DNA of 64,000 nucleotides, taken from positions 5,003,484-5,067,483 of the forward strand of contig NZ_CP151099.1 of assembly GCF_038096175.1 (NCBI RefSeq). Reading direction: 5' to 3'. Every line of letters begins with the position of its first letter. Within the stretch, counting starts at the first letter, position 1. The notes beneath the pieces were generated by a model. The model worked only from the letters and a program-made list of their open reading frames with translations. It was not told where the DNA came from and did not search any database. A program made the translations under genes and the position numbers. The DNA is from Nostoc sp. UHCC 0302. Its GTDB lineage: Bacteria; Cyanobacteriota; Cyanobacteriia; Cyanobacteriales; Nostocaceae. Positions 8,691 through 18,508 of this stretch are shown piece by piece.

Positions 8691-10046
8691 CTATCTTGAG
8701 CCACCGAAGTTATTAAAAAAGTCAAGAAATGAGCGGACATTGAAAAAGGGTTGGGTAATAGTACTGAGTAAATTAGTAATTCTGCCGATGAGGTTCCGAC
8801 CAACAACAATAACATCATTATCTTGAAGTGGCACGTTTTGAGAAGCATCGCCGCCCAGAGCTTTTTTTGCATCAAGTTTCTGAGTAACGGCTCTACCTCG
8901 TTCAGCATCAAAACGAACCAAAGCAATATTTCGGAGGTCAGCAGTGTCGAGATTTATGCCTCCTAAAGCATCCACAAATGTACTACCGTTAGCCAGTGCT
9001 TGAGTTGCAATTCCTCCAGCAGCGTAGTTTAAAACCCGGACTCTAATCTGCGGCTGAGCTAGGGATGAACGTGCTACTAAATTGCGGTCATAACCATCAT
9101 CACTACCGACTTCACGACGTGGGATAGTTATTGCATCTCCGTCTTGTAGACGTAAATTAGGAATTGAACCACCATTTTGCAAAGCTGCATATAAGTCAAT
9201 AGTTTGTGAAACCACAGAACCATCCATTAACTTTCTGCGTACTTGTACTTGCCGTAGGTCTGCGGTCAAAGTTGATCCACCAGCTATTAGCAAGGCATCA
9301 GCAACGCGGGGTGTTGGTGAACCAATAGGATAAATTCCTGGTCGAAATACTTCGCCGCTAATAGTAACTTGAACTGGTCGCGTCCCTGCTAAAGATACTA
9401 CTATAATCGGATCGACAAAAATGCGGCTTAAACCCAAGCGAATTTTTTCTTGTGCTTCTTCTAAACTCAAGCCTTGTAAGGACACTGTTCCTACTTGTGG
9501 CACGACAATGTTACCCTCTGGACTAATTACAGCTTGAAAACTAAAGTCTGGACGCTGCCCTACTAGTGATAAAACTATAACTGGATCGATAACATAACGA
9601 TTTAAGCCAGAGCGAATTTTTGCTTGTGCTTCTGCCAAAGTTAAACCTTGTAAGGAAACTGTTCCAAGCAACGGCACTATAATGTTACCTTCTGGATTAA
9701 TTTGGGCTTGAAAGCTCAAATCTGGAAACCGCTGTACTGAAACGCTAATAGCATCTCCTATCCCTAAGCGGTATGGGCCGGGAGGACGCTGAAGTATAAC
9801 GTTAATACCATCTCCTGGCCCTAAGAGGTAACGACTGAGTTGGGGAGAAACTTCGTTGTTTGCACTCGGAGGTACAACCTCAGCGCCTGGTGGAGGTGAG
9901 GGAGGTTGCCCTGGCGATTGTCCTTCAGGTTGTAAAGGCTGAGCAACAACAAGTTGCATAGGTGTTGTTAAGAAAACTCCTACCTGAAGACTGACAAAAC
10001 ACAAGGCGCTGAATGCACGCATATGATAATTGAGAGCCATGAACAT
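8691..10046 (-). CDS. Wza-like polysaccharide export protein with SLBB domains
   Basis: The 451-residue protein starts with a signal peptide (hydrophobic run within residues 9-32), then a Pro-rich linker and a polysaccharide-export region beginning LGPGDGINVILQ / RLGIGDAISVSVQ. Two successive 60-residue units carry almost the same sequence (NPEGNIIVPLLGTVSLQG and SPEGNIVVPQVGTVSLQG). SLBB beta-grasp domains follow (VQVTISGEVFRPGIYPI; IRVRVLNYAAGG). It should form the outer-membrane or periplasmic exit channel that works with the Wzc-like kinase encoded next. A second ATG at 10023 (MRAFSALCF) is an equally good start. Confidence 0.88.
   Translation of the reverse strand: MFMALNYHMRAFSALCFVSLQVGVFLTTPMQLVVAQPLQPEGQSPGQPPSPPPGAEVVPPSANNEVSPQLSRYLLGPGDGINVILQRPPGPYRLGIGDAISVSVQRFPDLSFQAQINPEGNIIVPLLGTVSLQGLTLAEAQAKIRSGLNRYVIDPVIVLSLVGQRPDFSFQAVISPEGNIVVPQVGTVSLQGLSLEEAQEKIRLGLSRIFVDPIIVVSLAGTRPVQVTISGEVFRPGIYPIGSPTPRVADALLIAGGSTLTADLRQVQVRRKLMDGSVVSQTIDLYAALQNGGSIPNLRLQDGDAITIPRREVGSDDGYDRNLVARSSLAQPQIRVRVLNYAAGGIATQALANGSTFVDALGGINLDTADLRNIALVRFDAERGRAVTQKLDAKKALGGDASQNVPLQDNDVIVVGRNLIGRITNLLSTITQPFFNVRSFLDFFNNFGGSR
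9376..9735 (-). repeat. internal 180-bp (60-codon) duplication in the wza-like gene
   Basis: The two polysaccharide-export units repeat at DNA level with a period of about 180 bp, e.g. around 9496-9540 and 9676-9720 (both read aatgttacc.tctgga.taat on the plus strand). This points to a fairly recent intragenic duplication. Confidence 0.6.
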
Positions 10047-10301
10047 TGGTGCAGTAAAGCTGAAGTAAAAATCGGCCGCGCCGAGTCGTTATTTTACTCT
10101 GTAAATGCCCTCAATGTCTCTTTTTTGGCAAAGTATTTACTCACAAAAGAGATGAAGAATAAAGATTTCAGGTTGATGTTTCTGCTAAATTTAACTTCAT
10201 ACTTCTAACTTGATGCTTGATCTGAGTTTCAGATTGTCTGGCAGATTTAGGATTTTGAGAACATTATTTTGATATCTGCACAAACTTAGCTGCAATTTAT
10301 T

Positions 10302-11024
10302 TTACAAGGGGCCTGCCATTAATGTAGCTTGCACTGTTTCTCCAAGCGATCGGGCTAAACTCCAAGATTTCTCTACCTGCCCCAAAGGCTCTATGGGAAT
10401 GAGAATACTTACGCCTACCCAAGGAATGCGGTTCTTACTCCACTGTGCTACTTGATCTGCTATAAACCAATTTAAAGGTGATGGATTTCCCCCGTTTGGC
10501 ATGGCGTACCATTGCAACACAGCAAAGGTTTGTTGTGGTGTAGCGGCACGAAAGAATGTAGCTTCTACCTTAGTCTCAGCCTGAGATAACGATTTTGAGA
10601 GTTGTTTGATAGTAAATTCAGCAGAGCGATATTGAGCTACGTCCCATTTTCCCCAACGCGACCTTCCCCAGCCGTTAACTTCTGTCCATTCCACCTCTGG
10701 CTGATCCATAGGGCCGTTTTGCGGCAGTAAAAGTATAATTGCCTGATCTTCTGAGTTTTCTTTTTTAATTATCTGCAAAGACCATTTGTGTTCACCAATC
10801 AGTTGTTCGCTTTGTTCAATAGTTTGCCAGCCAGGAAGGGTTAGCCCTATCTTGCGTATATGTCTTAGTTCTTTAAGGTTAGTAACAGGTGGCGGCTGTT
10901 TCCATTGCCAATGCCCTGTCAGGTAACCAGGAAGCCCTCCCAGTAACAACAACAGTAGCAGTAACAAAAGTGCTACTACCTGATTTAATTGGTTTTCTTT
11001 GAAAAATTTAGATAAGGAAGTCAT
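10302..11024 (-). CDS. cyanoexosortase A system-associated protein
   Basis: The protein has about 240 residues. A leading amphipathic stretch is followed by a strongly hydrophobic helix of nine or more leucines (about residues 17-35) and an extracytoplasmic domain with LTLPGWQTIEQSE and NPSPLNWFIADQVAQW. This matches the small partner protein found next to cyanoexosortase A, with an EpsI-like fold. ATG at 11024 (MTSLSKFF) is preferred to a TTG five codons upstream. It lies directly downstream of the exosortase gene. Molecular role not established; probably a cofactor in exopolysaccharide or protein sorting. Confidence 0.75.
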   Translation of the reverse strand: MTSLSKFFKENQLNQVVALLLLLLLLLLGGLPGYLTGHWQWKQPPPVTNLKELRHIRKIGLTLPGWQTIEQSEQLIGEHKWSLQIIKKENSEDQAIILLLPQNGPMDQPEVEWTEVNGWGRSRWGKWDVAQYRSAEFTIKQLSKSLSQAETKVEATFFRAATPQQTFAVLQWYAMPNGGNPSPLNWFIADQVAQWSKNRIPWVGVSILIPIEPLGQVEKSWSLARSLGETVQATLMAGPL

Positions 11025-11244
11025 TAGTAAAATTTGCAATACTTAGGCAAAATCTTACTTTATAAAATGACACAATGTGTTCAGTAATATTGACAATCCC
11101 CCTGCGATCGCTTTCACATGCTTTCACATCAAGTTGAATTTGCTTTAAGCAAGTCCATTTGATTCGGTAGAACCTTCATAGTTGGAAAGCCATCCACTGT
11201 TTTAAACAGGAGATTATTAAATTTAGTTATTTTTGTACTATGTT

Positions 11245-12138
11245 CTAATTTTCTTCTTCTGGCTGAGTTTCTGGAGTTGCCAAAAAATAACTATTAATCC
11301 AATTTAGCAAAGGTACTAATAATAACAGCATACAAGCAGAGTAGAGATCACCACCCCAGCCCTCATGTAGCCATTGAAAAGCCGCTTCTTGACCTGTGCC
11401 GTGAAAAAATGTCAGTAGTGTGTTCCGAATGATGTTGGCACTAATGCTGATGACGACAGCAATAGATAAAAACCAAATAGTTGGGCGGCGTGAAGATAAA
11501 GTACCTGTCCAATACAGCAGCATTAAGCAGACGTAGAGAGTCGTGAACAACATTTTCAGCCCTGCACAATAGGGAGCAACTTCTACAATTCGTCCTCCCA
11601 CATACAGATTTATCTCATCGACAGTTACTTGCATCCCAAACTGATTGAGAATGAAACCTGCTGTCCCAGCAATGAAGCTTTGAAGAGGTAGAGTATAGGG
11701 AGCAATCAGGTAGGGTAGTGCTGTTGGAGTTGCTAGAAATACTAGCACCAAAGGAAATCCTTGCGATCGCAATCCTGATATCCCCTTAAACCACAAGCAC
11801 AATCCTGCCAGGATAACGGGCAAGGAAAGGTTAACCCACTCTGTAACACCGCTAAGATAAAAAACTCCGCCTAATATCAAAAGAACAGCCCCCAAAGGAT
11901 GAGTAATATTTGGCAAACGTTTCCACGTTTTCCGGTTCATCCAAGCTATGTAAGCGGCAAATGGTAAACCAATAATGCCATGACTGAAATATTCGTGTTC
12001 TGTACTGATATTTTTGTGTAGCCACCCGTCTACCCAGTGTAGTAAAACAGGAGCATAAAGTAGTAGCAAAACACCTAAAATAGCTAGGTTAATCAAACCT
12101 GATGCATTTGTGTTTTTAACCTGTCGCTGAAGTACCAT
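11245..12138 (-). CDS. crtA: cyanoexosortase A
   Basis: The 297-residue polytopic membrane protein has the exosortase signature: Cys in EVAPYCAGLKM, Arg in SANIIRNTLL and a downstream His (FFHGTGQEAAF, with another at WLHEGWGGD). Exosortases are transpeptidase-like enzymes that process C-terminal sorting signals of the PEP-CTERM type and are tied to exopolysaccharide loci. Here the gene sits between a DegT aminotransferase and the export genes, as expected. No PEP-CTERM substrate is encoded in the window; the nearest candidate with a C-terminal-type signal is the WGxxGxxG protein at 17576-17863. Confidence 0.85.
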   Translation of the reverse strand: MVLQRQVKNTNASGLINLAILGVLLLLYAPVLLHWVDGWLHKNISTEHEYFSHGIIGLPFAAYIAWMNRKTWKRLPNITHPLGAVLLILGGVFYLSGVTEWVNLSLPVILAGLCLWFKGISGLRSQGFPLVLVFLATPTALPYLIAPYTLPLQSFIAGTAGFILNQFGMQVTVDEINLYVGGRIVEVAPYCAGLKMLFTTLYVCLMLLYWTGTLSSRRPTIWFLSIAVVISISANIIRNTLLTFFHGTGQEAAFQWLHEGWGGDLYSACMLLLLVPLLNWINSYFLATPETQPEEEN

Positions 12139-12222
12139 ATTAAAAACTCACAACTTAAAAACTTTCAGCAGATACGATTATCGCGAACTTCTCCTGTTCC
12201 AACTATTCTTATACGCAGGATT

Positions 12223-13407
12223 TCAGGCTGCGATATTCTCCACGGAAGCAGAGGCAGGGTTCTCTAATGGAGAATCTTTTGAAACTGCCTGAGTAATCAC
12301 TGCTACAACTTCTTGAACTTGACTACTACTCAAACCAGGATACATAGGTAAGGATAATATTTGCTTTGAAAGCTTTTCTGCTTGAGGAAAGTCTCCTTGC
12401 TGGTAGCCTAAGCTGAGGAATGCTGGTTGAAGATGACAGGGAATTGGGTAGTGAATACCTGTTTGAACTCCTGCTGCGGTGAATTTTTCCTGGAGTTTTT
12501 CACGTTCTATAGGGCAAGATTCGTCTATTTTGATGACATAAAGATGATAAACGTGTCCTGTGCCACTTTGGTTGTGCATGGGGATAATGCCAGCGGTTGC
12601 TAAAGGTGCTAGTTCTGCATCATACTGCTGGGCAATAGTTAGGCGATCGCGATTCCACTGTGGTAAATATGGTAGTTTTTGATGCAAGATAGCGGCTTGT
12701 AAGGTATCTAAGCGGCTGTTAGTACCTGGTTCGGTATGAAAATATTTTTGCGATGCACCATAATTCCGTAAGCGTACCATCTTCTTGGCTACATCTGAAT
12801 CTCGCGTTAAAAGTATCCCCCCATCCCCAAATGCTCCTAAATTTTTGCTGGGATAGAAACTAAAAGCTGCTGCTATTCCTACTGAACCAGCTACATATCC
12901 ATCTCTTTGGGCTAAGTGTGCTTGTGCTGCATCTTCAAAAATTAACAGTTTGTAGGTATCTGCAAAATCTAATAGCTGCCGTGGTGATACCATCTGCCCA
13001 TACAGATGCACAGGAATAATTGCTTTGGTATGAGGTGTAATAGCCTTGGCTGCTGCTTCTAAGTCAATTAAAGCTGTTTGGGGATCACAATCTACTAAAA
13101 TTGGTTTCGCACCAGCACGTAACACTCCAATCAATGTCGCCACAAATGTGTTAGCTGGTAAAATTACCTCATCACCAGTGCCAATATTACACGCTTGTAA
13201 TCCGAGGGCGATCGCATCTGTTCCTGATGCAACACCTACCCCATATTCTGTTCCAGATACGGTCGCAAATGCTGCTTCAAAATCTGAGAGTGCTTGTCCT
13301 AAAATAAAATCTCCCTGTTCTAGTACAGACTGAATTGCTTGTTGCAGTTGCGTTTGAATCGGCTTGTGTTGTAATTTAAGGTCTACAAAAGGAATTTTAA
13401 TCGTCAT
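12223..13407 (-). CDS. DegT/DnrJ/EryC1/StrS-family sugar aminotransferase
   Basis: The 394-residue PLP enzyme begins IPFVDLKLQHKPIQTQL. VGVASGTDAIALGLQ, EVILPANTFVAT, FEDAAQAHLA and FSFYPSKNLGAFGDGG (with the PLP Lys) are the family hallmarks. These enzymes transfer an amino group to a keto-sugar nucleotide, typically giving an amino sugar for surface polysaccharide. It is the first gene of the minus-strand EPS cluster, about 85 bp upstream of cyanoexosortase A. The exact sugar cannot be told from sequence. The C-terminal 25 residues are Ser/Glu-rich and not conserved. Confidence 0.85.
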   Translation of the reverse strand: MTIKIPFVDLKLQHKPIQTQLQQAIQSVLEQGDFILGQALSDFEAAFATVSGTEYGVGVASGTDAIALGLQACNIGTGDEVILPANTFVATLIGVLRAGAKPILVDCDPQTALIDLEAAAKAITPHTKAIIPVHLYGQMVSPRQLLDFADTYKLLIFEDAAQAHLAQRDGYVAGSVGIAAAFSFYPSKNLGAFGDGGILLTRDSDVAKKMVRLRNYGASQKYFHTEPGTNSRLDTLQAAILHQKLPYLPQWNRDRLTIAQQYDAELAPLATAGIIPMHNQSGTGHVYHLYVIKIDESCPIEREKLQEKFTAAGVQTGIHYPIPCHLQPAFLSLGYQQGDFPQAEKLSKQILSLPMYPGLSSSQVQEVVAVITQAVSKDSPLENPASASVENIAA

Positions 13408-14130
13408 TTTATTAGATACTACTTTTTTTCAGAACTTAAATAAAAAATCTGGTTTTGCAAAAATTAATCTGTTTTTAACTTAATGTCAATTTTTCGTAGA
13501 ATTATCCTTACCAACAATTAAGAATTTTCCCACAGTTATTAGGTTAAGCTAATACAATAATTATCGTTAATTCGTTTGACTATGATTAAGTTATAGTAAA
13601 TAACCTTTTACTTATACTGATAACTCATTAATTATTAGCAAAACTAATAATATTGTTGTTGAACAAATCTATTTATTAGCAATGACTATGTGACTTTTGT
13701 AACCTATTTTTAAAGTAAAATTATTAGATATTTAATTTATGCGATAGATAGTTAGATTAAATATCTAGAATTGCCAATAAATGTGCTGTCTATTTAAGTA
13801 AAAATTGTTACGTTAGATTTTGTTGTCATAGTAATATTAAGTAAATTTACCTTGGGATACAAACAGAAATTTTTCTTCTTGTATGTAGGAATGATAGACT
13901 CTTTGCGTAACCATTAGCGTTATATTACCCTGGCTTAATCCGAAACTAACGCTGTCTGATTGCAAAACTTTAGATAACACAGATTATATAAGTAGTCAGT
14001 AAAAGATTCAGCATCAGCAGCTAGGAAATCTTGAAGACTGCATTGCTTGTTTAAAAAGTGAGAGAAGAAAAAATTTTTGTCCCAAACTTGTTTATCAGAG
14101 GCGAAATTGGGGAATGCTTAACAATAGCAA
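13408..14130. other. gene-free AT-rich intergenic region
   Basis: About 720 bp of AT-rich sequence separates the divergent EPS operon and the GAF kinase-like gene. I see no convincing open frame, tRNA or strong repeat. It is long enough to hold promoters for both directions. Confidence 0.6.
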
Positions 14131-15750
14131 TTGATAACCCAGAAACAGCGGTTATATCAATTACAGTATCGAGCAATTATCAAGGTAGCAGTGGCAATGG
14201 TAGAGCCTGAAAATAAATTATTTACCCTAGAGGATGGTTGGAATTCTCAGGAAACAATAGAACAACAACGCCTGCAAGCTTTGTCTGAATTAGGTTTGCG
14301 GCAACCAGAAACGATTCCGGTTTTTGAGGAAGCCACTCAAACAGCTGCCCACTTCTTGGAAGCACCAATTTCCATTTTGGGATTTGTGGATCAAGAACGT
14401 CATTGGTTCAAATCAGCAGTGGGCTTATCTAGGCTAGGGCTAATGAATCATTTGGCGCAAAGCCGCCAACTTTTACGCCGGGAATCTTTTTGCACCCAGG
14501 TAGTCGAGAGTTTTCAATTATTAGTAATTAATGATACACAAAAACTTACAGACCCAATACTTGTTGGCAGCAAGCTAGTGAAAGATTATGGCATCCGTGC
14601 TTACTTAGGAGCGCCATTAATTGATGCTTCAGGACATTGTTTGGGAGCATTGGCAGTCATGGATCTAGTGCCGCGCAATTTTACAACTAGAGACATTGAG
14701 TTTTTACAAATTATAGCTCGATGGAGCATGAGTGAATTCGAGCGCAATCGGCTGCTGCAAGGAAAACTAGATATCAGTACTCCTAAGAGCGCCCCTATAT
14801 TGTCATTCAATGAAGACCGTAGCACTGAGATCAAAATCACTCCACCCACTTTAGAAAAAGACTCTGTTTCTAGCAAGCAACTGAAATTAGAACTTTTAGA
14901 GCAGCTAACTCAGGAGTTGCGTACACCTCTAACATCTGTGCTGGGGATGGCTAGTGTATTAGGACGTGAGATTTATGGGCCTCTGACGACTAAGCAGAGA
15001 GAATATGTGGAGATTATCCAACACAGTGGTCGGTACTTACTTTCATTAGTAAACGAAATTACCGAGCTGGGAGCTATAGATGAAAACTCAACTGTCTTGA
15101 ATCTAGCTCCTGTTGATATTGAAATGCTTTGTCAACAAGCGATTAATACTCTAGAAGAAGCAGCTAATCGCCGCGAGCAAGATATTCGCCTGTCTATAGA
15201 ACCAGGACGTAATCGTATCTGGCCTTTAGATAAGGACAAGGTGCGCCAAATCTTATATCACCTAATCTTTAGCGTGATTCAACTTTCTGCAACAGGTAGT
15301 GTTGTTCGGATTCATGTCTCTTACAAAGAAGATTCGCTCAATATTTCTATTTGGGTTTCGCATCCCTGGTTAGGAGATGGTATAACTGAGGTTGATCCTT
15401 ACTTCCGCCTCAATCCCCTGTCGCGATTGGAATTAGCAAGTGAGAAAGCAACTTACAATACTTATGTAGAAAGCCAGGAGCAACCTGCTACTATACCACT
15501 ATCGGTGGAAAAGCCAAATGAATTAAGTGATTTCCATTCAAATCTCATTGCTGTTACTTCACGCATAGATTTAGGTAAAACCAACGGAAGCCTTTCTCGC
15601 GAAAGCTTAGGTCTATTGCTTAGCTCTCAGTTAGCAGAGTTGCATGGTGGGCAAATTTCGATTCAAGGTTCATCAGAATCAGGATATCGTTATTTACTTT
15701 CTTTGCCATTGCAACTGGCGACTCCCTCAGAAGGAGTTAATGATATCTAA
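14131..15750 (+). CDS. GAF-domain histidine-kinase-like protein with degenerate catalytic sites
   Basis: A GAF domain occupies about residues 45-200 (AAHFLEAPISILGFVDQERH ... YLGAPLIDASGHCLGALAVM), followed by a HisKA-like helix pair. The H-box reads LTQELRTPLTSVLGM: the phospho-accepting His is Gln (codon 14911-14913). The ATPase part is weak: DKVRQILYHLIFSVIQLS has no clear N-box Asn, and no DxGxG G1 box is visible where expected. The protein is therefore probably a pseudokinase or light/redox sensor scaffold. The start is TTG at 14131; an ATG at 14197 (MVEPENKL) is an alternative. Cognate partner unknown. Confidence 0.75.
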   Translation: MITQKQRLYQLQYRAIIKVAVAMVEPENKLFTLEDGWNSQETIEQQRLQALSELGLRQPETIPVFEEATQTAAHFLEAPISILGFVDQERHWFKSAVGLSRLGLMNHLAQSRQLLRRESFCTQVVESFQLLVINDTQKLTDPILVGSKLVKDYGIRAYLGAPLIDASGHCLGALAVMDLVPRNFTTRDIEFLQIIARWSMSEFERNRLLQGKLDISTPKSAPILSFNEDRSTEIKITPPTLEKDSVSSKQLKLELLEQLTQELRTPLTSVLGMASVLGREIYGPLTTKQREYVEIIQHSGRYLLSLVNEITELGAIDENSTVLNLAPVDIEMLCQQAINTLEEAANRREQDIRLSIEPGRNRIWPLDKDKVRQILYHLIFSVIQLSATGSVVRIHVSYKEDSLNISIWVSHPWLGDGITEVDPYFRLNPLSRLELASEKATYNTYVESQEQPATIPLSVEKPNELSDFHSNLIAVTSRIDLGKTNGSLSRESLGLLLSSQLAELHGGQISIQGSSESGYRYLLSLPLQLATPSEGVNDI

Positions 15751-15937
15751 TAACTATCCAATAGCTGTCCTCTATTAGTATCCACTGTAATGCTTTCAGA
15801 TTATAGGTAGTGGCTAACGACTAAGAATTAGAATACCATTACCAATTTAAATCTACGTTATTACCTTTTTATAGCCACACGCATTATGATCAATTCCAAG
15901 TTCTGCGTCGGCAGACTAATTGATCGCAGTGTTTTTT

Positions 15938-17347
15938 ATGAATTTAGTCTGGCAACGATTTACTTTATCTTCTTTACCGCTCAAAGAATATCTTGCTACC
16001 AGTTACCTGCACCGTTTTCTGGTGGGGCTTTTGCGTCCTTGGCGGCAAACTAGCGTCTTGATACAGTGGGGAGATGCGATCGCAGCTGCTTTACTCAGCT
16101 TAGTGTATGCACTTGCACCTTTTGTTTCAAGTACCTTGGTAGGTTTATTACTGGTGGCTTGTGTAGGATTTTGGCTGCTGTTAACTTTATCTGATGAAGC
16201 AACACCAGCAAATACCTCGTCGGTAACTCCTATTCACCTGCTGGTATTGCTCTACTGGGGAATTGCTGGAATAGCAACGGCGTTATCACCAGTCAAAAAG
16301 GCGGCGTTGAATGATTTGGCAACGTTGACGCTGTATTTACTGCTTTTTACTCTTTGTGCTAGGGTACTGAGGTCGCCTCGTCTTCGTTCTTGGATTATTA
16401 TCCTTTATTTGCACGTATCGCTGATTGTCAGCGTCTATGGATTGCGACAATGGTTTTTTGGAGCGGCACAATTAGCAACTTGGGTTGATCCAGAATCTCC
16501 TTTGTCTAAAACTACAAGGGTCTACAGTTATTTAGGCAATCCCAACTTATTGGCTGGATACCTTATACCAGCCGTAGTTTTTAGCTTAGTGGCAATTTTT
16601 GCGTGGCAAAGCTGGATCAAAAAAGCTTTGGCATTAACTATGTTTATTGTGAATAGTGTCTGCCTGATTCTGACTTTTAGTCGTGGCGGTTGGATTGGAC
16701 TAGTAGTGGCAGTTTTAACTGTTATGGCATTACTAGTTTATTGGAAGAGTGCGGATATGCCACGTTTTTGGCGAACTTGGTCGCTGCCAATTGTCTTGGG
16801 AGGTTTGCTCGGACTACTTCTGGTAACTGTGATATTTGTAGAACCAGTACGCCTCCGGATTTTCAGCATTTTTGCTGACCGCCAAGATAGCAGTAATAAT
16901 TTTCGCCGGAATGTCTGGGATGCTGTGTTTGAGATGATTCGCGATCACCCGATTATTGGTATTGGCCCTGGTCACAATTCTTTTAATAAAGTTTACCCCC
17001 TTTACCAACACCCTCGTTATAGTGCTTTAAGTGCCTATTCAATTTTGCTAGAGGTAGCTGTTGAAACTGGTTTTGTTGGTTTAGCCTGTTTCCTCTGGTT
17101 AATAATTGTGACATTTAATACAGCACTGCTGCAAGTGTCACGATTACGAAAATTGAGAAATGCAGAAGGATTTTGGTTAATTGGAGCGATCGCTACTTTA
17201 CTAGGTATGCTGACTCACGGCATGGTAGATACTATCTGGTTTCGTCCTGAAGTCAATACCCTGTGGTGGCTAACAGTTGCTTTGATTGCTAGCTACTGGA
17301 CACCTTTACCTCAACATCAGGCTCAAGAAGAAAACTTAGCTAACTGA
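15938..17347 (+). CDS. ictB: IctB family O-antigen-ligase-like membrane protein
   Basis: The 469-residue polytopic membrane protein begins MNLVWQRFTLSSLPLKEYL, the typical IctB N-terminus. YSYLGNPNLLAGYLIPA and GIGPGHNSFNKVYPLYQHPR are the Wzy/O-antigen ligase motifs of this group. IctB was first described as a bicarbonate transporter in cyanobacteria, but that role is disputed and the fold is that of an O-antigen ligase. ATG 15938 was preferred to TTG 15920. A hairpin with a T-run follows at 17468. Confidence 0.85.
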   Translation: MNLVWQRFTLSSLPLKEYLATSYLHRFLVGLLRPWRQTSVLIQWGDAIAAALLSLVYALAPFVSSTLVGLLLVACVGFWLLLTLSDEATPANTSSVTPIHLLVLLYWGIAGIATALSPVKKAALNDLATLTLYLLLFTLCARVLRSPRLRSWIIILYLHVSLIVSVYGLRQWFFGAAQLATWVDPESPLSKTTRVYSYLGNPNLLAGYLIPAVVFSLVAIFAWQSWIKKALALTMFIVNSVCLILTFSRGGWIGLVVAVLTVMALLVYWKSADMPRFWRTWSLPIVLGGLLGLLLVTVIFVEPVRLRIFSIFADRQDSSNNFRRNVWDAVFEMIRDHPIIGIGPGHNSFNKVYPLYQHPRYSALSAYSILLEVAVETGFVGLACFLWLIIVTFNTALLQVSRLRKLRNAEGFWLIGAIATLLGMLTHGMVDTIWFRPEVNTLWWLTVALIASYWTPLPQHQAQEENLAN

Positions 17348-17467
17348 GAATTAGCACTTCATTAAAAAGAGTTAGTAGTCAGTTGTTTTTACTGACTACT
17401 CGCGTTTTGAGATTCTAAATTGCCCAGTACAACGCGGCGTAAATCAATCAATGATTCAAAATCCCTG

Positions 17468-17495
17468 AAAAGCTTACTAGATAAGCTTTTTGATT
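17468..17495 (+). terminator. Rho-independent terminator after ictB
   Basis: aaaagctta (17468-17476) pairs perfectly with taagctttt (17482-17490) around a 5-nt loop, followed by tgattttt. It lies 121 bp after the ictB stop. Confidence 0.6.
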
Positions 17496-17575
17496 TTTGC
17501 CGAAAGTTGGGTTAGAAGAAAGCTCGACTCAGAACTTTCCAAGACGAATTTTGAATCTCAACCAAGGCAGCGCTG

Positions 17576-17863
17576 CTAGTCCCTGTAGGTCGTGGCCCCT
17601 GGAGTATTGGGGTCACGATAACGAGTTGGTTCATCGTCACGTTTTCTTCCTGACAAACCAGCTAAACCTAACAAACCAAGTAATCCCAGCCAGCCCCAAT
17701 CAAAATCGTTCCGATCAGAGCGATTGTAAGTAGTCGTCCTTGGGGTGGTATTGGCTCCGGGGTCAGTAGTTGTTTGAGCTTGTACGGGTAGAGTTAAGGG
17801 CATAAACCCCATACTCAGGGTGAGAACACTAGCGCCAACAACTTTGGTGAAATTACGCTTCAT
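17576..17863 (-). CDS. WGxxGxxG-motif small secreted/membrane protein
   Basis: The 95-residue protein has a clear signal peptide (MKRNFTKVVGASVLTLSMGF ... VQAQ, residues 1-30), a Thr/Asn-rich spacer and the segment DFDWGWLGLLGLLGLAGL followed by SGRKRDDE. A hydrophobic helix after a W-G motif and before a basic cluster looks like the WGxxGxxG C-terminal sorting signal. Unlike most, it has about 20 more residues after the basic patch. Such signals are thought to direct proteins to envelope processing enzymes; whether the cyanoexosortase 5 kb away acts on it is only a guess. Confidence 0.75.
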   Translation of the reverse strand: MKRNFTKVVGASVLTLSMGFMPLTLPVQAQTTTDPGANTTPRTTTYNRSDRNDFDWGWLGLLGLLGLAGLSGRKRDDEPTRYRDPNTPGATTYRD

Positions 17864-18040
17864 GGTAAAAGTTCCTCATGCCATCCGAAGTTACTCACCA
17901 CTCTATCGGGTTCTAAAATTTGCAAAATCAATCTGTGGCTATAAACTGAGCATTTTGTCAATTCACGCTGAGGATATACAACGCGCTTTTTACAACAGTT
18001 AATTTCTCAACCTAGTGTGGTAGTTTGGGGAAACTGAAGC

Positions 18041-18508
18041 TTAATAACTTTTCATCGCCCTTTGAATATCCCGTTGATCTTGACGTCGTTTCAGGTCATC
18101 TCGTTTGTCGTGAAGCTTTTTACCTTTGCCAAGAGCTATACTCACTTTCACCCAGCCTCGTTTAAGATACATTTTCAAAGGGACTAAAGTTAAACCCTGC
18201 TGTTCTACCTTGCCGATTAGCTTACGGAGTTCTTGACGATGCAATAATAGCTTGCGTGTACGGCGCGGCTCATGATTAAAATATTGTCCACTAGCGGTAT
18301 AAGGAGAGATATGCACGTTGATCAACCATGCTTCACCATCGCGAAGCAAAGCATAGCCATCTTGCAGATTGATTTTACCGGCACGAATCGACTTGACCTC
18401 GGTTCCTGTCAACTGAATTCCAGCCTCGTAGGTTTCTAGAATTTCATATAAATAACGGGCTTGACGGTTGTCGCTAATAACTTTGTAACCTTCGCTCTTG
18501 TCACTCAT
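18041..18508 (-). CDS. smpB: SsrA-binding protein SmpB
   Basis: The 155-residue protein includes NRQARYLYEILETYEAGIQL, GTEVKSIRAGKINLQDGYA and the C-terminal KGKKLHDKRDDLKRRQDQRD, all diagnostic for SmpB. It binds tmRNA and delivers it to stalled ribosomes for trans-translation. Length and termini are normal. It is transcribed alone, convergent to nothing nearby; the tmRNA gene is not in the window. Confidence 0.97.
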   Translation of the reverse strand: MSDKSEGYKVISDNRQARYLYEILETYEAGIQLTGTEVKSIRAGKINLQDGYALLRDGEAWLINVHISPYTASGQYFNHEPRRTRKLLLHRQELRKLIGKVEQQGLTLVPLKMYLKRGWVKVSIALGKGKKLHDKRDDLKRRQDQRDIQRAMKSY

